This document shows, one piece after another, positions 55,496-64,000 of a stretch of 64,000 bases of DNA. The DNA lies in contig JAIQDT010014645.1 in assembly GCA_021521415.1 (NCBI GenBank), forward strand, positions 143,333 to 207,332. The letters run 5' to 3'. Each line of letters starts with the position of its first letter. The first letter of the stretch is position 1. The notes beneath the pieces are model-generated. The model saw only the letters and a list, made by a program, of their open reading frames with translations, was not told where the DNA came from and did not search any database. The DNA comes from Bidens hawaiensis (lineage: Eukaryota > Streptophyta > Magnoliopsida > Asterales > Asteraceae). A program made the translations under genes and the position numbers.

Positions 55496-57361
55496 TGTAA
55501 CATTTCGGGTTTACTGTATTCGTATTTGTATACATTTTATCGGCTTACGAACATTATTCGAATCTTTATCAATAATATTATCATGCATTTATAAGTATTT
55601 ATGAATGTATTTTTCATTTTATACCCTTAATACTTTGCAAATTGTTTATTCCTTTATTTAACTTTATAATAATCAATATTTAACCACTTTTGATAGTACA
55701 GGGACCTATATTGACAAAAAAACAAACTTTTCCCCCCCTTGGTTCCGGGTCTCCGTGTGGCCACAAAGGCCTAGGTCCGTCACGTGCCACCTCCACACAT
55801 CTGCACAGATTATATTGTTTGTTAAACATTCCTAGTTTGTTTTTGGCACAAAATCGATTATTTATGGATCTCACGTGAATTAAGCCCCAAGAAAGTTAAT
55901 ATAGACTAAGTACATGTCCATATACTTTACTCAAGAATGAATATTGGCTGCTCATTTAGTTTATTTTGTCATTAAAACCTTATTCGGTTTCTTATACGAG
56001 TAAAATAGCCATATTTGGTTTGTTTTTGTGTATCCTATATAAACAAGACATATTATACCTACCACAAATTTCCCTAAACCCTAAATAATCATTCCCAGCC
56101 GTCACTTGCTTCTGGTGATCATCATCTTGCTCGTTTTTGCTTTATTGCATGAAGATGCAAGTTTCGTTAGTTGACTTTTCCGTTACAACAACATTTGACT
56201 TCATCTTTCGGTTTATTTATACATTTTCCGGGTAAGTTTTGAGTTGTAAATTGTTCATACATATTCCCTAGTCATAAACCTTCAATCGATTTCTGAGATT
56301 GAAGAGTGTTGACTAGTCAATTAGTTTAAAACCCGTTAAAGGGCATGATAGTCAACAAGTTTGACTACTCGTTTTCTCAAGCTTATGGTCGGAACCGACG
56401 TTTGGTCCAGAAGACTTTTATTTTCATAACAAGATTTTAAGGCTATTGACCAAAACCCGACTTCCGACTCCCTGTTCGGATTCTGGTCATTACCAACTCG
56501 CTTAAATGTTTAATCTAAATAACCGGAGTTCTAGACATCCGTTTGGAATGATTCCAACAGCAACGGGTTCAACTTTACTCATATTTTCTTATCTCAAAGC
56601 TTCAGATTCAGTTGGTTTATTTTGTTCTTTGTGTTAGAAGACGATTTGCTTATTTCTTAATAATTTATTACTATTCTTTATTCGCTTACCTATGAATTAA
56701 GTTGAGTTTTATCATCCCCTATTTTACTAAATTTTCACAAGTTGTGGGTAAATATGCGTATTAATCTGTATTTCGTATTATCTATATATCTCAAACTAGT
56801 AAACGTGTAATTGTGTGTGATTGATCAAATATACTTGTTACATGCTTACGTGTTTATTTACCGCATTCGGAGAAGTCCATCATATTATCATTTATATTAT
56901 GATCATACGACTGTCATAGGGACCAACGCCCACTCACATGGAAATGGTCTAATGACTCATTATTTGCTCATGGTTTGATTTTATTACCGCATGTCTAACG
57001 TTTTGCTTATTTATTTATATTATTATTATTTCAAGCAAAAACTAGTGATAAGCTCACTCAACCTAGTGTTGACAAACTCTATTGTATTTTCTACACGTAT
57101 ACAGGTTTTCGTTTGACCTGAAGCTTGTAGTGATGGACATCTCGAAAGGACCTTAGGGAATAAATGAAGATACTTTATATTTAAATTTTGTTTGAATTAT
57201 ATTTAATTGTTTCGGATTATTTGTCGTGTTTGAATATTGTGTGTACTTTTTATGAAATAATTAACTTAATAGATATTGTCATTTTTATTTATGATATTAC
57301 CTTTGAGCTGTGAACAATCAACTCATGCCCCGGCATTTCCGCCTTAGGTTGGGACGTGACA
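55496..57361 (+). repeat. 5' LTR of gypsy I
   Basis: From TGTAACATTTCGGG to GGGACGTGACA (1,866 bp). TATATAAA at 56036-56043 is a likely TATA box. Boundaries are set by TG/CA ends and the primer site that follows. Confidence 0.85.
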
Positions 57362-57364
57362 GAT

Positions 57365-57377
57365 TGGTATCAGAGCC
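57365..57377 (+). promoter_or_regulatory. Primer binding site of gypsy I (tRNA-iMet)
   Basis: TGGTATCAGAGCC, a perfect match. Confidence 0.93.
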
Positions 57378-57960
57378 GAAGGTTTTAAGATAGGTCGTTA
57401 AAAATTGTCCTAGACATATGCTTAGGACCCATACCTACTTATCTAACTGTCTTATGTGCTTATTAATTGTTTACAGCTTATTTATGTTAATGATACTATT
57501 TTATTATATTTTGTTTTATTTAATTATTGCGCACACACAAATTACGAGGCTATGCCTCACCTTCAAAAATATTTTTTAAACCTTTTATTTTTAGTAGATT
57601 GTCCTTTTATTTTGGGAAATTCCTTAAGAATTCCCGAGTTTTTTTACTCCCTCACCTTAAAGCATGGGAGTATGACATTTTCGGTAGTAACCGTAAGGGG
57701 TGAGAGAACTGTGAGTCGGGCTTGACAAAACGGTTTCAAGAACCAAAGGTAAGACGCTATTCCTTTCCTGGAGGATAACCTGACCACAATACTCGAACCT
57801 CTAGGCCAAAGCAGGACAAATGTCATAAAATCGTAACTTTAAGCAGTAAAACGTAACCGATTAAACGGTTACATTCCTTTTATAAAAACCGAATTCACGG
57901 TGGTTCGTGGCTTAATTTGGGAAATTTCCAATATTTTGGTTTTAATTATTTTAAATGCCT

Positions 57961-58440
57961 AGTTGGGTGAAAAATCCATGACAACCCATGGACATTCCAA
58001 CTATCCATTTCTCAACCTGTTTTGATTCGATATTTGGTTGGAAGTATGACCCGTGGTGGTTCACGAGATACTCCGACTACTCATTTTTATTGATTTGATA
58101 AATCTTAATTAGTTGGGTCAGTTAAAATGCCATGTAACGCTCATGGGCCGATCAACCCAATTGCTTGTTACTCGTAATTTAATTGGGCCAATAAAATGTC
58201 ATGGAACACTCATGGGAGGCCCAATTCTTAAAATTTAAGTTGCATTATGTAGTTGGGGCCATTTAAACAGCCATGGATCGCTCATGGGTGGCCCAATTCA
58301 CAAAGTTTATGTTATGTTATTTAGTCGGGCCATTCAAATTGACATGGAAAGCTCATGGGAGGCCAACTCATTTGATATGCTTCGTTATTTAAATTGAGTT
58401 CTCAAGCTACCATGGGAAGCCCATGGAAAGTCCAACCCAA
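57961..58440. repeat. 70-bp hairpin array in leader of gypsy I
   Basis: Units start at 58111, 58181, 58251, 58322 and 58391, exactly or nearly 70 bp apart, with weaker units at 57961 and 58034. In the best units AATTGGGCC pairs with GGCCCAATT about 30 bases later, and CATGG/CCATG words lie inside the stem. It lies between primer site and gag. Confidence 0.85.
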
Positions 58441-58643
58441 TAACATTTTATTGTTAAATTTTAGGTAAACATTGTTTATTTATTTAAATACCTCAAAATC
58501 ATTCACATTATTTTAAATCGTGACTCATCCAAAAGTCATGACAAGAAACTACCACAATTTATTTCATTTCCTCATTTTCTCACATCGACTCGTTACACAA
58601 CTTACCCATCATCTTATAGAATTTCACTTTTCGTCCCCGCATA

Positions 58644-59515
58644 ATGTCTTCCCTACTTCATCGTCGTAACAATCGTCATCCATCGGCTGCTCATTATCGT
58701 CGTTTGGCTGCTAGGATCACAAGAGAATTTGCTGATGCTATGCCCGAGATTGTGACCCAACTGCAAAGCATCAACTCCAATGGATTCGCTACTTCAGCTG
58801 CCTCAAGCAAATCTCATTACAGGAATTTTACTAGTGCAAAATCACCCTCGTATCTTGGTGAGGAGAATGCCACTAAACTCCTCCAGTGGTTTGAAATGAC
58901 GGAGAACATTTTCATCCACTAGGAATGTCAGGACGACAAACAGATTAGGTTCACCTCGAGCGTCTTCGAGGAACGAGCTCTCACATGGTGGAACTCTTTT
59001 ATGGCTCTCCAAGGCGTTAAGGTTGATACGACTATGCCTTGGGAGGAGCTCAAGGAAGCTATGAAGAAGGAGTTTTGTCCCAAGCATGAACTGCAAGGCT
59101 CAAGACGGAGTTTCGGGAACTCAAACAGATTGGTGGTGACAATTCAACCTACTCGAACCGTTTTAAGGAGCTTAGTCTGTTAGTACCCCACTTGGTGACC
59201 CCTATGTCTCGCAGAATCCGTAAGTATATGCGAGGACTGCCCACGATTTTTCATGATGCTGTGGTCAGTCAAGATCCTCTCTTGATTGAGGAAGCTATAG
59301 CCCTTGCTGCTTCGTTGACTGATGATCATGTTCGAGATGGAACCTTATCTCGAAAGGATTCCAAACCTGCTACCAAGAAAACCAAAGCTGAATCCTCCAC
59401 TGATGCCAAAGCTGAACCCAAGCCTGCCCAAATAACAACTCCAGTGTTACCACAAGAAGAAGAACAACAAAAAAAACAACCACAAGCGAAAAACCAACCA
59501 TCAAAACTATGTTAA
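58644..59515 (+). pseudogene. gag: Gypsy I gag, capsid part
   Basis: ATG at 58644. 92 codons to a TAG at 58920 inside FIH(stop)ECQDDKQIRF, then RALTWWNSFMALQGVKVDTT and WEELKEAMKKEFCPKHELQ (Retrotrans_gag). A frameshift near 59090 leads to the frame 59192-59515 with PMSRRIRKYMRGLPTIFHDA and a Lys/Gln-rich tail. Capsid of a chromovirus-type gag. Confidence 0.9.
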
Positions 59516-60102
59516 CCAAACCAATCAACCACCACAAAACCAAAACCAAAATGCTCTAAACAAGAGGGCTCATACTGGACCCCACCCATTGTGCTCCATA
59601 TGCAACCGCCATCATCCGGCTCAATCCCCTTGCCGACTGTGTATCCAATGTAATCGCTATGGTCATCTTGCCAACGTTTGCTGGGCACCGCCTAACGCAC
59701 AAGCCGTTCCATAACGGTCTGCACCGCGTACTCCTAGACATGCTACTACCCCTCATGCTCAACCCGGTATTCCCAATACCCATGCTTCCTACAATTGTGG
59801 GATCTTAGTCATCTTCGCAATATGTGCCCTCTTCTGGCCCATGCCCATCAAGCCCAAGCTATGCCTACACCTTACTATGCTCACCAAGCCCAAGTCGTGC
59901 CTACACCTTACTGCACTAGCCAAGCTTATCAAGTTCAAACCTACCAACCTCCGATCCACAAAGTTTTGCACCTCACACTTATGCCCCACAAGTTCCTCAA
60001 CTCATAGCTGCTCCTCATGCAACTGTTCAAGCCCCTGCTATCCAAGCCCCTCCAACCAATCAAGCTGCTTAATCACCTCAAGGTTCGAACAGTCTTGCTT
60101 TT
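59516..60102 (+). pseudogene. gag: Gypsy I nucleocapsid and proline-rich linker
   Basis: A knuckle CIQCNRYGHLANVC near 59640-59685, preceded by an extra Cys cluster (CSICNRHH), then a linker with a repeated HQAQxxPTPYY peptide from a 36-bp tandem repeat (59842-59925). Frames change several times. Confidence 0.8.
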
Positions 60103-60445
60103 ATGATGAATGTGAATCAAGCTCAGAGTTCTAGCGATGTAGTGAATGGTACGTTTCTTATTAATAATCATTCTGCTTCGGTGTTGTTTGATGCTGGTGC
60201 CGATAAGAGTTTTATCTTTTTGGATTTTGCGTATATTATTGATAAGCCTCGGGATAGGTTGTCTAAGCCTTTTACCGTAGAAGTAACAAATGGGAACTCG
60301 ATTATTATTGACCCAGTTATTTGGGATTGTGTCCTAACTCTTATTAAGTTAAAGTTCTATTTTGATCTTATTCCTATGCAAATGGGTAGTTTTGACGTTA
60401 TAGTTGGGATGGATTGGCTAGCCCTTAATCATGTCGAGGTTGTTT
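60103..60445 (+). pseudogene. pol: Gypsy I aspartic protease
   Basis: 115-codon frame with GTFLINNHSASVLFDAGADKSF (DAG in place of the usual DSG/DTG) and GSFDVIVGMDWLALNHVEVV at the end. The change of the active-site triplet's middle residue to Ala would be expected to impair it. Cut off immediately afterward by LTR J. Confidence 0.88.
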
Positions 60446-60619
60446 TGTGACATTCGTCAATTTCGGGTCTTGTTTGTATTCGTTTTTGTATTTGTTTATT
60501 ATGTAAACCGACCCGATTTGTAAACCGAAGCTTATGTTATAATCAAAATGATGGATTTATATTACAATATTGTTTCACACTTGTTGGGTCTTGAAAACAT
60601 CCTATTTTTATTTTTATTT

Positions 60620-60650
<31 letters not shown>

Positions 60651-60746
60651 TTTGTTGTTTTGTGTTTTTGTCTTGATCCATTTTGCATGAAAACTCTTGT
60701 GTCTCACACCCATATTTGACCACCAACATTACCCTATATATACACC
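60446..60746 (+). repeat. Start of LTR J
   Basis: TGTGACATTCGTC begins at 60446 within the protease frame of gypsy I and continues as AT-rich LTR-like sequence. A (TTTA)n microsatellite is at about 60605-60652. The LTR is interrupted by the hAT element at 60747, so neither its length nor a TSD can be seen. Confidence 0.6.
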
Positions 60747-60762
60747 TAGAGGTGCACAAACC

Positions 60763-60985
60763 GGTTTTTTTAAAAAAACCGGTTCGGTTATTAACCGGAC
60801 CGGTTTTTTTTGGCCCGGAAAAAAACCGGTTCGGTTAATAACCGGACCGGTTAATAACCGGTTTTTTGCTGTCAAAACCCTAACCGGTCTAACCGGTTAG
60901 GACCGGTTTAGAAACCGGTTAGAACCGGTTAATAAACTGGTTTTTTAATTAACCGGTTTTTTTTATTAACCGGTTTTTTTTTTTT
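60763..60985. repeat. AACCGGTT subterminal repeats of hAT K
   Basis: About 15-17 copies of ACCGGTT/AACCGG in 220 bases, many palindromic. In hAT elements such repeats are transposase binding sites. The same words start the other end (63962-64000). Confidence 0.88.
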
Positions 60986-61587
60986 TTTAAATTTCGCGGT
61001 TTCAAATACGAATATTTGTTTTTTATATTTTGTACTTAATGAAGACCATTATTTTTTCACAGTATAAACAAACCGGTAACTACAAGGCAAAACGGTAACT
61101 ACAAGGCAAAACGGACTGACCGAAGCCATTCTTTGCTTTCGTTGTTAGGGTTCTTTGCTTGAAAGATGAGTATGAGTGTGTGTTGGTGAATGTGTTTTCA
61201 ACAAACCAAAGATTAAAAACACATAACTTTCATTTATAGTTTTTACATTAAAAATACAAACATTAAATCGTTATCGCATATTCGTAACTCAAAAATACAA
61301 ACATTAAATCATTAACACTGAAGAAATCTCTGCCAAGAACTGTTGTTCATGATTTAACTCAAAAATACAAACATTAAATCGTGAACTAGCAGATGCTCCT
61401 GTTGTTCCCAATCGCAGTTTGTTCATGATTTGCCTCCATGTTTGCTGTTTCTTTAACTAAATTAGAAAAATCCAAATCAACAAGTGAATAAGAGCACATA
61501 TTAGGAAAAAGAATGCTTAGACACGATTACATGAACAACTTGCTGTTTCTTACTCATGATTTGCCTCCATGTTTGCTGTTTCTTTAA
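60986..61587. other. Noncoding hAT K 3' region
   Basis: No gene. Includes three copies of AAAAATACAAACATTAAATC (61249, 61291 and 61361) and two copies of TTTGCCTCCATGTTTGCTGTT (61429 and 61559). Confidence 0.7.
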
Positions 61588-62214
61588 CTAATTTTCTTCG
61601 CTACCCGATCCCGAGCTATTTCTTAGGTAATCGTCGTACGCGGCTTCTTCATCGGTCATTGGTTGAGTGTGTCCTTCATTGACCTCGTCTTCATACAAGC
61701 CCGCTTCATACTCCATTTCCCCCTCGAGTGAGCGTTGATGTTGTGCCCTATCTAAAGAGTCCAAGTAATCCTTATAGCAAATCGACATCTCTATAGCTGG
61801 TGCAGTGAGTCGAGTCCTCCTAATCGATATAACCCTGCCAGAAACAGAAAAAGCAGACTCCGAAGCTACCGTGGAAGCTTGGACCGTTAGTAAATCTTTG
61901 GCCATGGCGGCGAGGATCGGAAACTCATCCTCCTTACCTCTCCACCAAGCCAGCAAATCAAGACTTCTAAATTCATCCGGAGTCATGTGTTTCACAAAGT
62001 TGGTACCACCATACCTTCCAAGTTCACTGCTTGGGGTGTTTACCTTTTGACGTTTACCGGCGTCTTCCCAAATCATGTAGTACATCCCCATTTCAAGGTC
62101 GGTTTGGGATTGGGATTGGGCAACAGCTCTTAACGAGTCATGAATTTGGGAAGACGACCCGTATTTTGTAAGGTAGACATCATACATGTTTGACAAGGTG
62201 GTGTTTGAAAGCAT
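61588..62214 (-). pseudogene. hAT K transposase, C-terminal dimerisation domain
   Basis: 208 codons. LDLLAWWRGKEDEFPILAAMA and ASESAFSVSGRVISIRRTRL are the hATC dimerisation motif near residues 75-135. The tail is acidic. The upstream frame (62229-62708) joins it by a frameshift near 62215-62230. Confidence 0.92.
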
Positions 62215-62228
62215 TCTTTAAAGTTTGG

Positions 62229-62708
62229 CTATAATAGGGGTTTTTGATCGTCGTTTAACCCTAGCTCATCACAAATTTTTTCTATTAAAGCTTCAACACC
62301 ACCAACATTGATGCAAGGGTTTAACGCAGCAGCACATGTCAAAACAGCGGGTAGTTCTTGAAAATATTTTCTAAATTTTTCTTTCATTTTTACACCCATA
62401 TCAAAATAAGGTGCACCCCTACAATGAAGTTCACTCAACTTTGTGCACATGACAGCAATTTTTGGTAAAGCAATGGGGCTTGTTGGATAGTAAACCCCGG
62501 ATAAACTAGTTGTGCAAGATTTAAAAATTTGAAGGACCTCCGTAACGATCTCAATCAATAACCAGTTTCTAGGATCGTACGGTGCACATTTACCCCTACT
62601 TGACAAAATTTGATGAAACGCAATTAATGATTCTTTTTGTTGGATGGCTTTCTCAAACATATTACAAGTCGAGTTCCATCTTGTTGGACAATCCCAATTT
62701 GGCCCCAA
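62229..62708 (-). pseudogene. hAT K transposase, central part
   Basis: 159 codons with MGPNWDCPTRWNSTCNMFEK (the conserved DxxTRWNST region near the second catalytic Asp), YDPRNWLLIEIVTEVLQIFK and a helical region to PLL. Frame offset relative to the fragments on both sides. Confidence 0.9.
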
Positions 62709-63024
62709 ACCAATGACAATTAGCTTCTACACAAAATTTTTTGTATCTTGAAAATGTTTTATTGTTGCTAAAAACATCTCGTAACATTCTTTTAAAATTG
62801 TTTCTTTGCGTTTCGATCACGTTTAACCCATCTTGCACGGCCAAGTTGATAATATGTGCAATGCATCGGCTATGAAAAAACGCTCCATCACAAATAGGTT
62901 TATACTTTAATTTAAATGGCCAACCGCGGCCGTATTGTTGGACGCGTTATCAAACGAAATTGAAAAGATTTTATGTTCAATCTTGTATTGTCGAATGACT
63001 TTATCCAAGATTTGAAAAATATTT
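62662..63024 (-). pseudogene. hAT K transposase, catalytic core part
   Basis: The open frame 62844-62662 (AVQDGLNVIE then RDVFSNNKTFSRYKKFC). The segment 62845-63024 contains FHSRCIAHIINL near 62850 and a DNASNN-like stretch near 62945, out of frame. Two small frameshifts are likely. Confidence 0.85.
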
Positions 63025-63291
63025 CTACCCGTGTGCGGGGTAATCAAACAATTGAAACGCAACGGTTCGTTTCATCATTTGCCACGACTCGGGGTCAACC
63101 CAATGAGCCGTCACACAAATGTATAAGTCGGGCGAACCATGAGGTACCGACCACACATCCGTTGTTAAGTTTACACCAGTTTGTAAGTTTGAAAAGTATG
63201 AAATTAGTTCGGATTTAGCGTTTTTCCATGCTTTAAGACAATCTCTTCTAAGGGTCGAACGACTTACGTGTTGGTAGCGTGGGTTGAACAT
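63025..63291 (-). pseudogene. hAT K transposase, first catalytic region
   Basis: 88 codons: SELISYFSNLQTGVNLTTDV then WSVPHGSPDLYICVTAHWVD, the region holding the first catalytic Asp (TTDVWS). Confidence 0.9.
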
Positions 63292-63386
63292 AGTTTTGCA
63301 TCATCTCCGTGAATTGAGGGTTGTCGAAGTGGTTGAAAGGAAGTGTTTGTTGAATCACAAAGTTTGAAAACTGTTGACGTACCTCT

Positions 63387-63692
63387 TCAACGTCGTACGT
63401 AAACACCGCTCCTTGATTCGTCATCTCCGGCTGCGAAACTACTTCCCGATTCGTCCTTCAAGGCCTTGCAAAAGGGCCTTTGTACATGCGCTTTTAAAGT
63501 GGAGTTTGCATCTTTGCCATAAAACTTCAACCAATGTTTGCATCGAGCTTTTTGGCTACCGTTAGACATTTCGCATAGGTCGAAATGTTGCCAAACATCA
63601 TGGTTTCGTTTCGTGGGGATGACCCGAACGACCGTTTCTCCCGTGTTCGAGGCACCCATGTTGACGGATGAAGCAGCACTTTGGGAGGCCAT
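63387..63692 (-). pseudogene. hAT K transposase, BED zinc finger N-terminus
   Basis: 101 codons from the ATG. The BED finger region reads KARCKHWLKFYG then STLKAHVQRPFC. The second zinc Cys is Trp here (CKHW in place of CxxC, minus strand near 63531-63542), so the finger is probably non-functional. It stops at 63387 before the linker. Confidence 0.88.
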
Positions 63693-64000
63693 GATAATCG
63701 ACTACGAAATAAGAGTGGTATACTCGAGTATGAAATAAACGACTACGAAATAAGAGCGTATGGAGTGGTTAATGTGGTATAATTGAGCGTGAGATAACAA
63801 AATAATCGCGTATGAAATAAACGGTTTAGAGCGTTTGGAGTTGTATAATCGAGTGTGATCTAACCAATACCCACCTAAACTATATATAGATGTTTGTGGG
63901 GGTAAAATGGTAAAAAAAAAAAACGGTCCAAAAACAAAAAAAACGGGCATATAGCCGTTATAAACCGGTTTTTTATAAACCGGTTAACCGGTTTTTCCAT
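63693..64000 (-). other. hAT K 5' noncoding region
   Basis: No gene. AT-rich with repeated AAATAAACG(R)CTACGAAATAAGAG-like words (63705-63755) and, from 63962, AACCGGTT subterminal repeats that continue out of the window. Confidence 0.7.

Larger units (their letters stand above)
55496..60445 (+). mobile_element. Ty3/gypsy element I, 5' part
   Basis: Complete 5' LTR, primer site, 1.27-kb leader, gag and protease. The element is cut after the protease by the start of LTR J at 60446, so RT and the rest lie outside the window or are lost. AAAGT (55491-55495) may be its left TSD in copia G. Confidence 0.85.
60747..64000 (-). mobile_element. hAT DNA transposon K (right end outside window)
   Basis: The terminal sequence TAGAGGTGCACAAACCGG fits the hAT consensus (YAGNG start). 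TATACACC (60739-60746) would be the 8-bp TSD. Subterminal repeats of AACCGGTT follow at about 60763-60985. A BED-finger transposase runs on the minus strand (63692-61588), and similar AACCGGTT words recur at 63962-64000. The other terminus is beyond the window. Confidence 0.85.

Overview
The window is plant nuclear DNA made almost entirely of transposable elements. I found no host gene, rRNA, tRNA gene or CRISPR array. The mix of Ty1/copia elements with tRNA-iMet primer sites, Ty3/gypsy chromoviruses, an Athila/Tat-type non-autonomous element and a BED-finger hAT transposon fits a flowering plant. The long post-pol reading frame of the 16-kb copia element resembles ORFs I associate with Asteraceae (sunflower and daisy family) repeats, so Asteraceae is my best guess. 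That is an inference, not something proven here.

Left part (about 157-42435), a nest read from target-site duplications (TSDs). An old inverted-repeat (foldback/long-TIR) element occupies 157-1007 plus 42264-42435. It is split by gypsy chromovirus A (1008-42263, about 8.6 kb once insertions are removed, TSD aaaac/aaagc). A is itself split three times. The first insert is solo LTR C (3072-22187, TSD gaaag), which holds the 16.0-kb copia element B (5318-21358, TSD agttt). The second is the Athila-like non-autonomous element D (24165-34985, TSD gtgtg), which holds the internally deleted, reverse-oriented gypsy E (28281-32428, TSD aaaaa). The third is solo LTR L (39331-42002, TSD agtag) inside A's right LTR.

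Right part (42436-64000). A decayed reverse-strand copia element G (3' LTR near 42773, gag near 55490) is interrupted by a small TRIM-like LTR element F (44741-46011) and by a second reverse-strand copia element H (46492 to about 54730). G's gag is cut by the 5' LTR of gypsy I (55496 onward: LTR, primer site, leader, gag, protease). I's protease region runs into the start of another LTR (J, 60446), and J is interrupted by a hAT transposon (K, 60747 to beyond the window end) with its transposase on the minus strand.

Most interesting: element B carries a post-pol reading frame of about 1,400 codons, now broken four times. It is preceded by what looks like its own promoter: a TATA box, a leader and a textbook 3' splice site. 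Upstream of this lies a 2-kb field of TCGAGCA-type motifs, and the same motif fills the U3 part of B's LTRs. Other unusual structures are an exactly 70-bp-periodic hairpin array in the leader of gypsy I, five consecutive hairpins in each LTR of element F, a second CCHC knuckle between gag and protease in B, and inverted-repeat arms that both encode a SANT/MADF-like peptide.

Almost every coding region has nonsense or frameshift lesions and is called a pseudogene. Element B is the least damaged large element.
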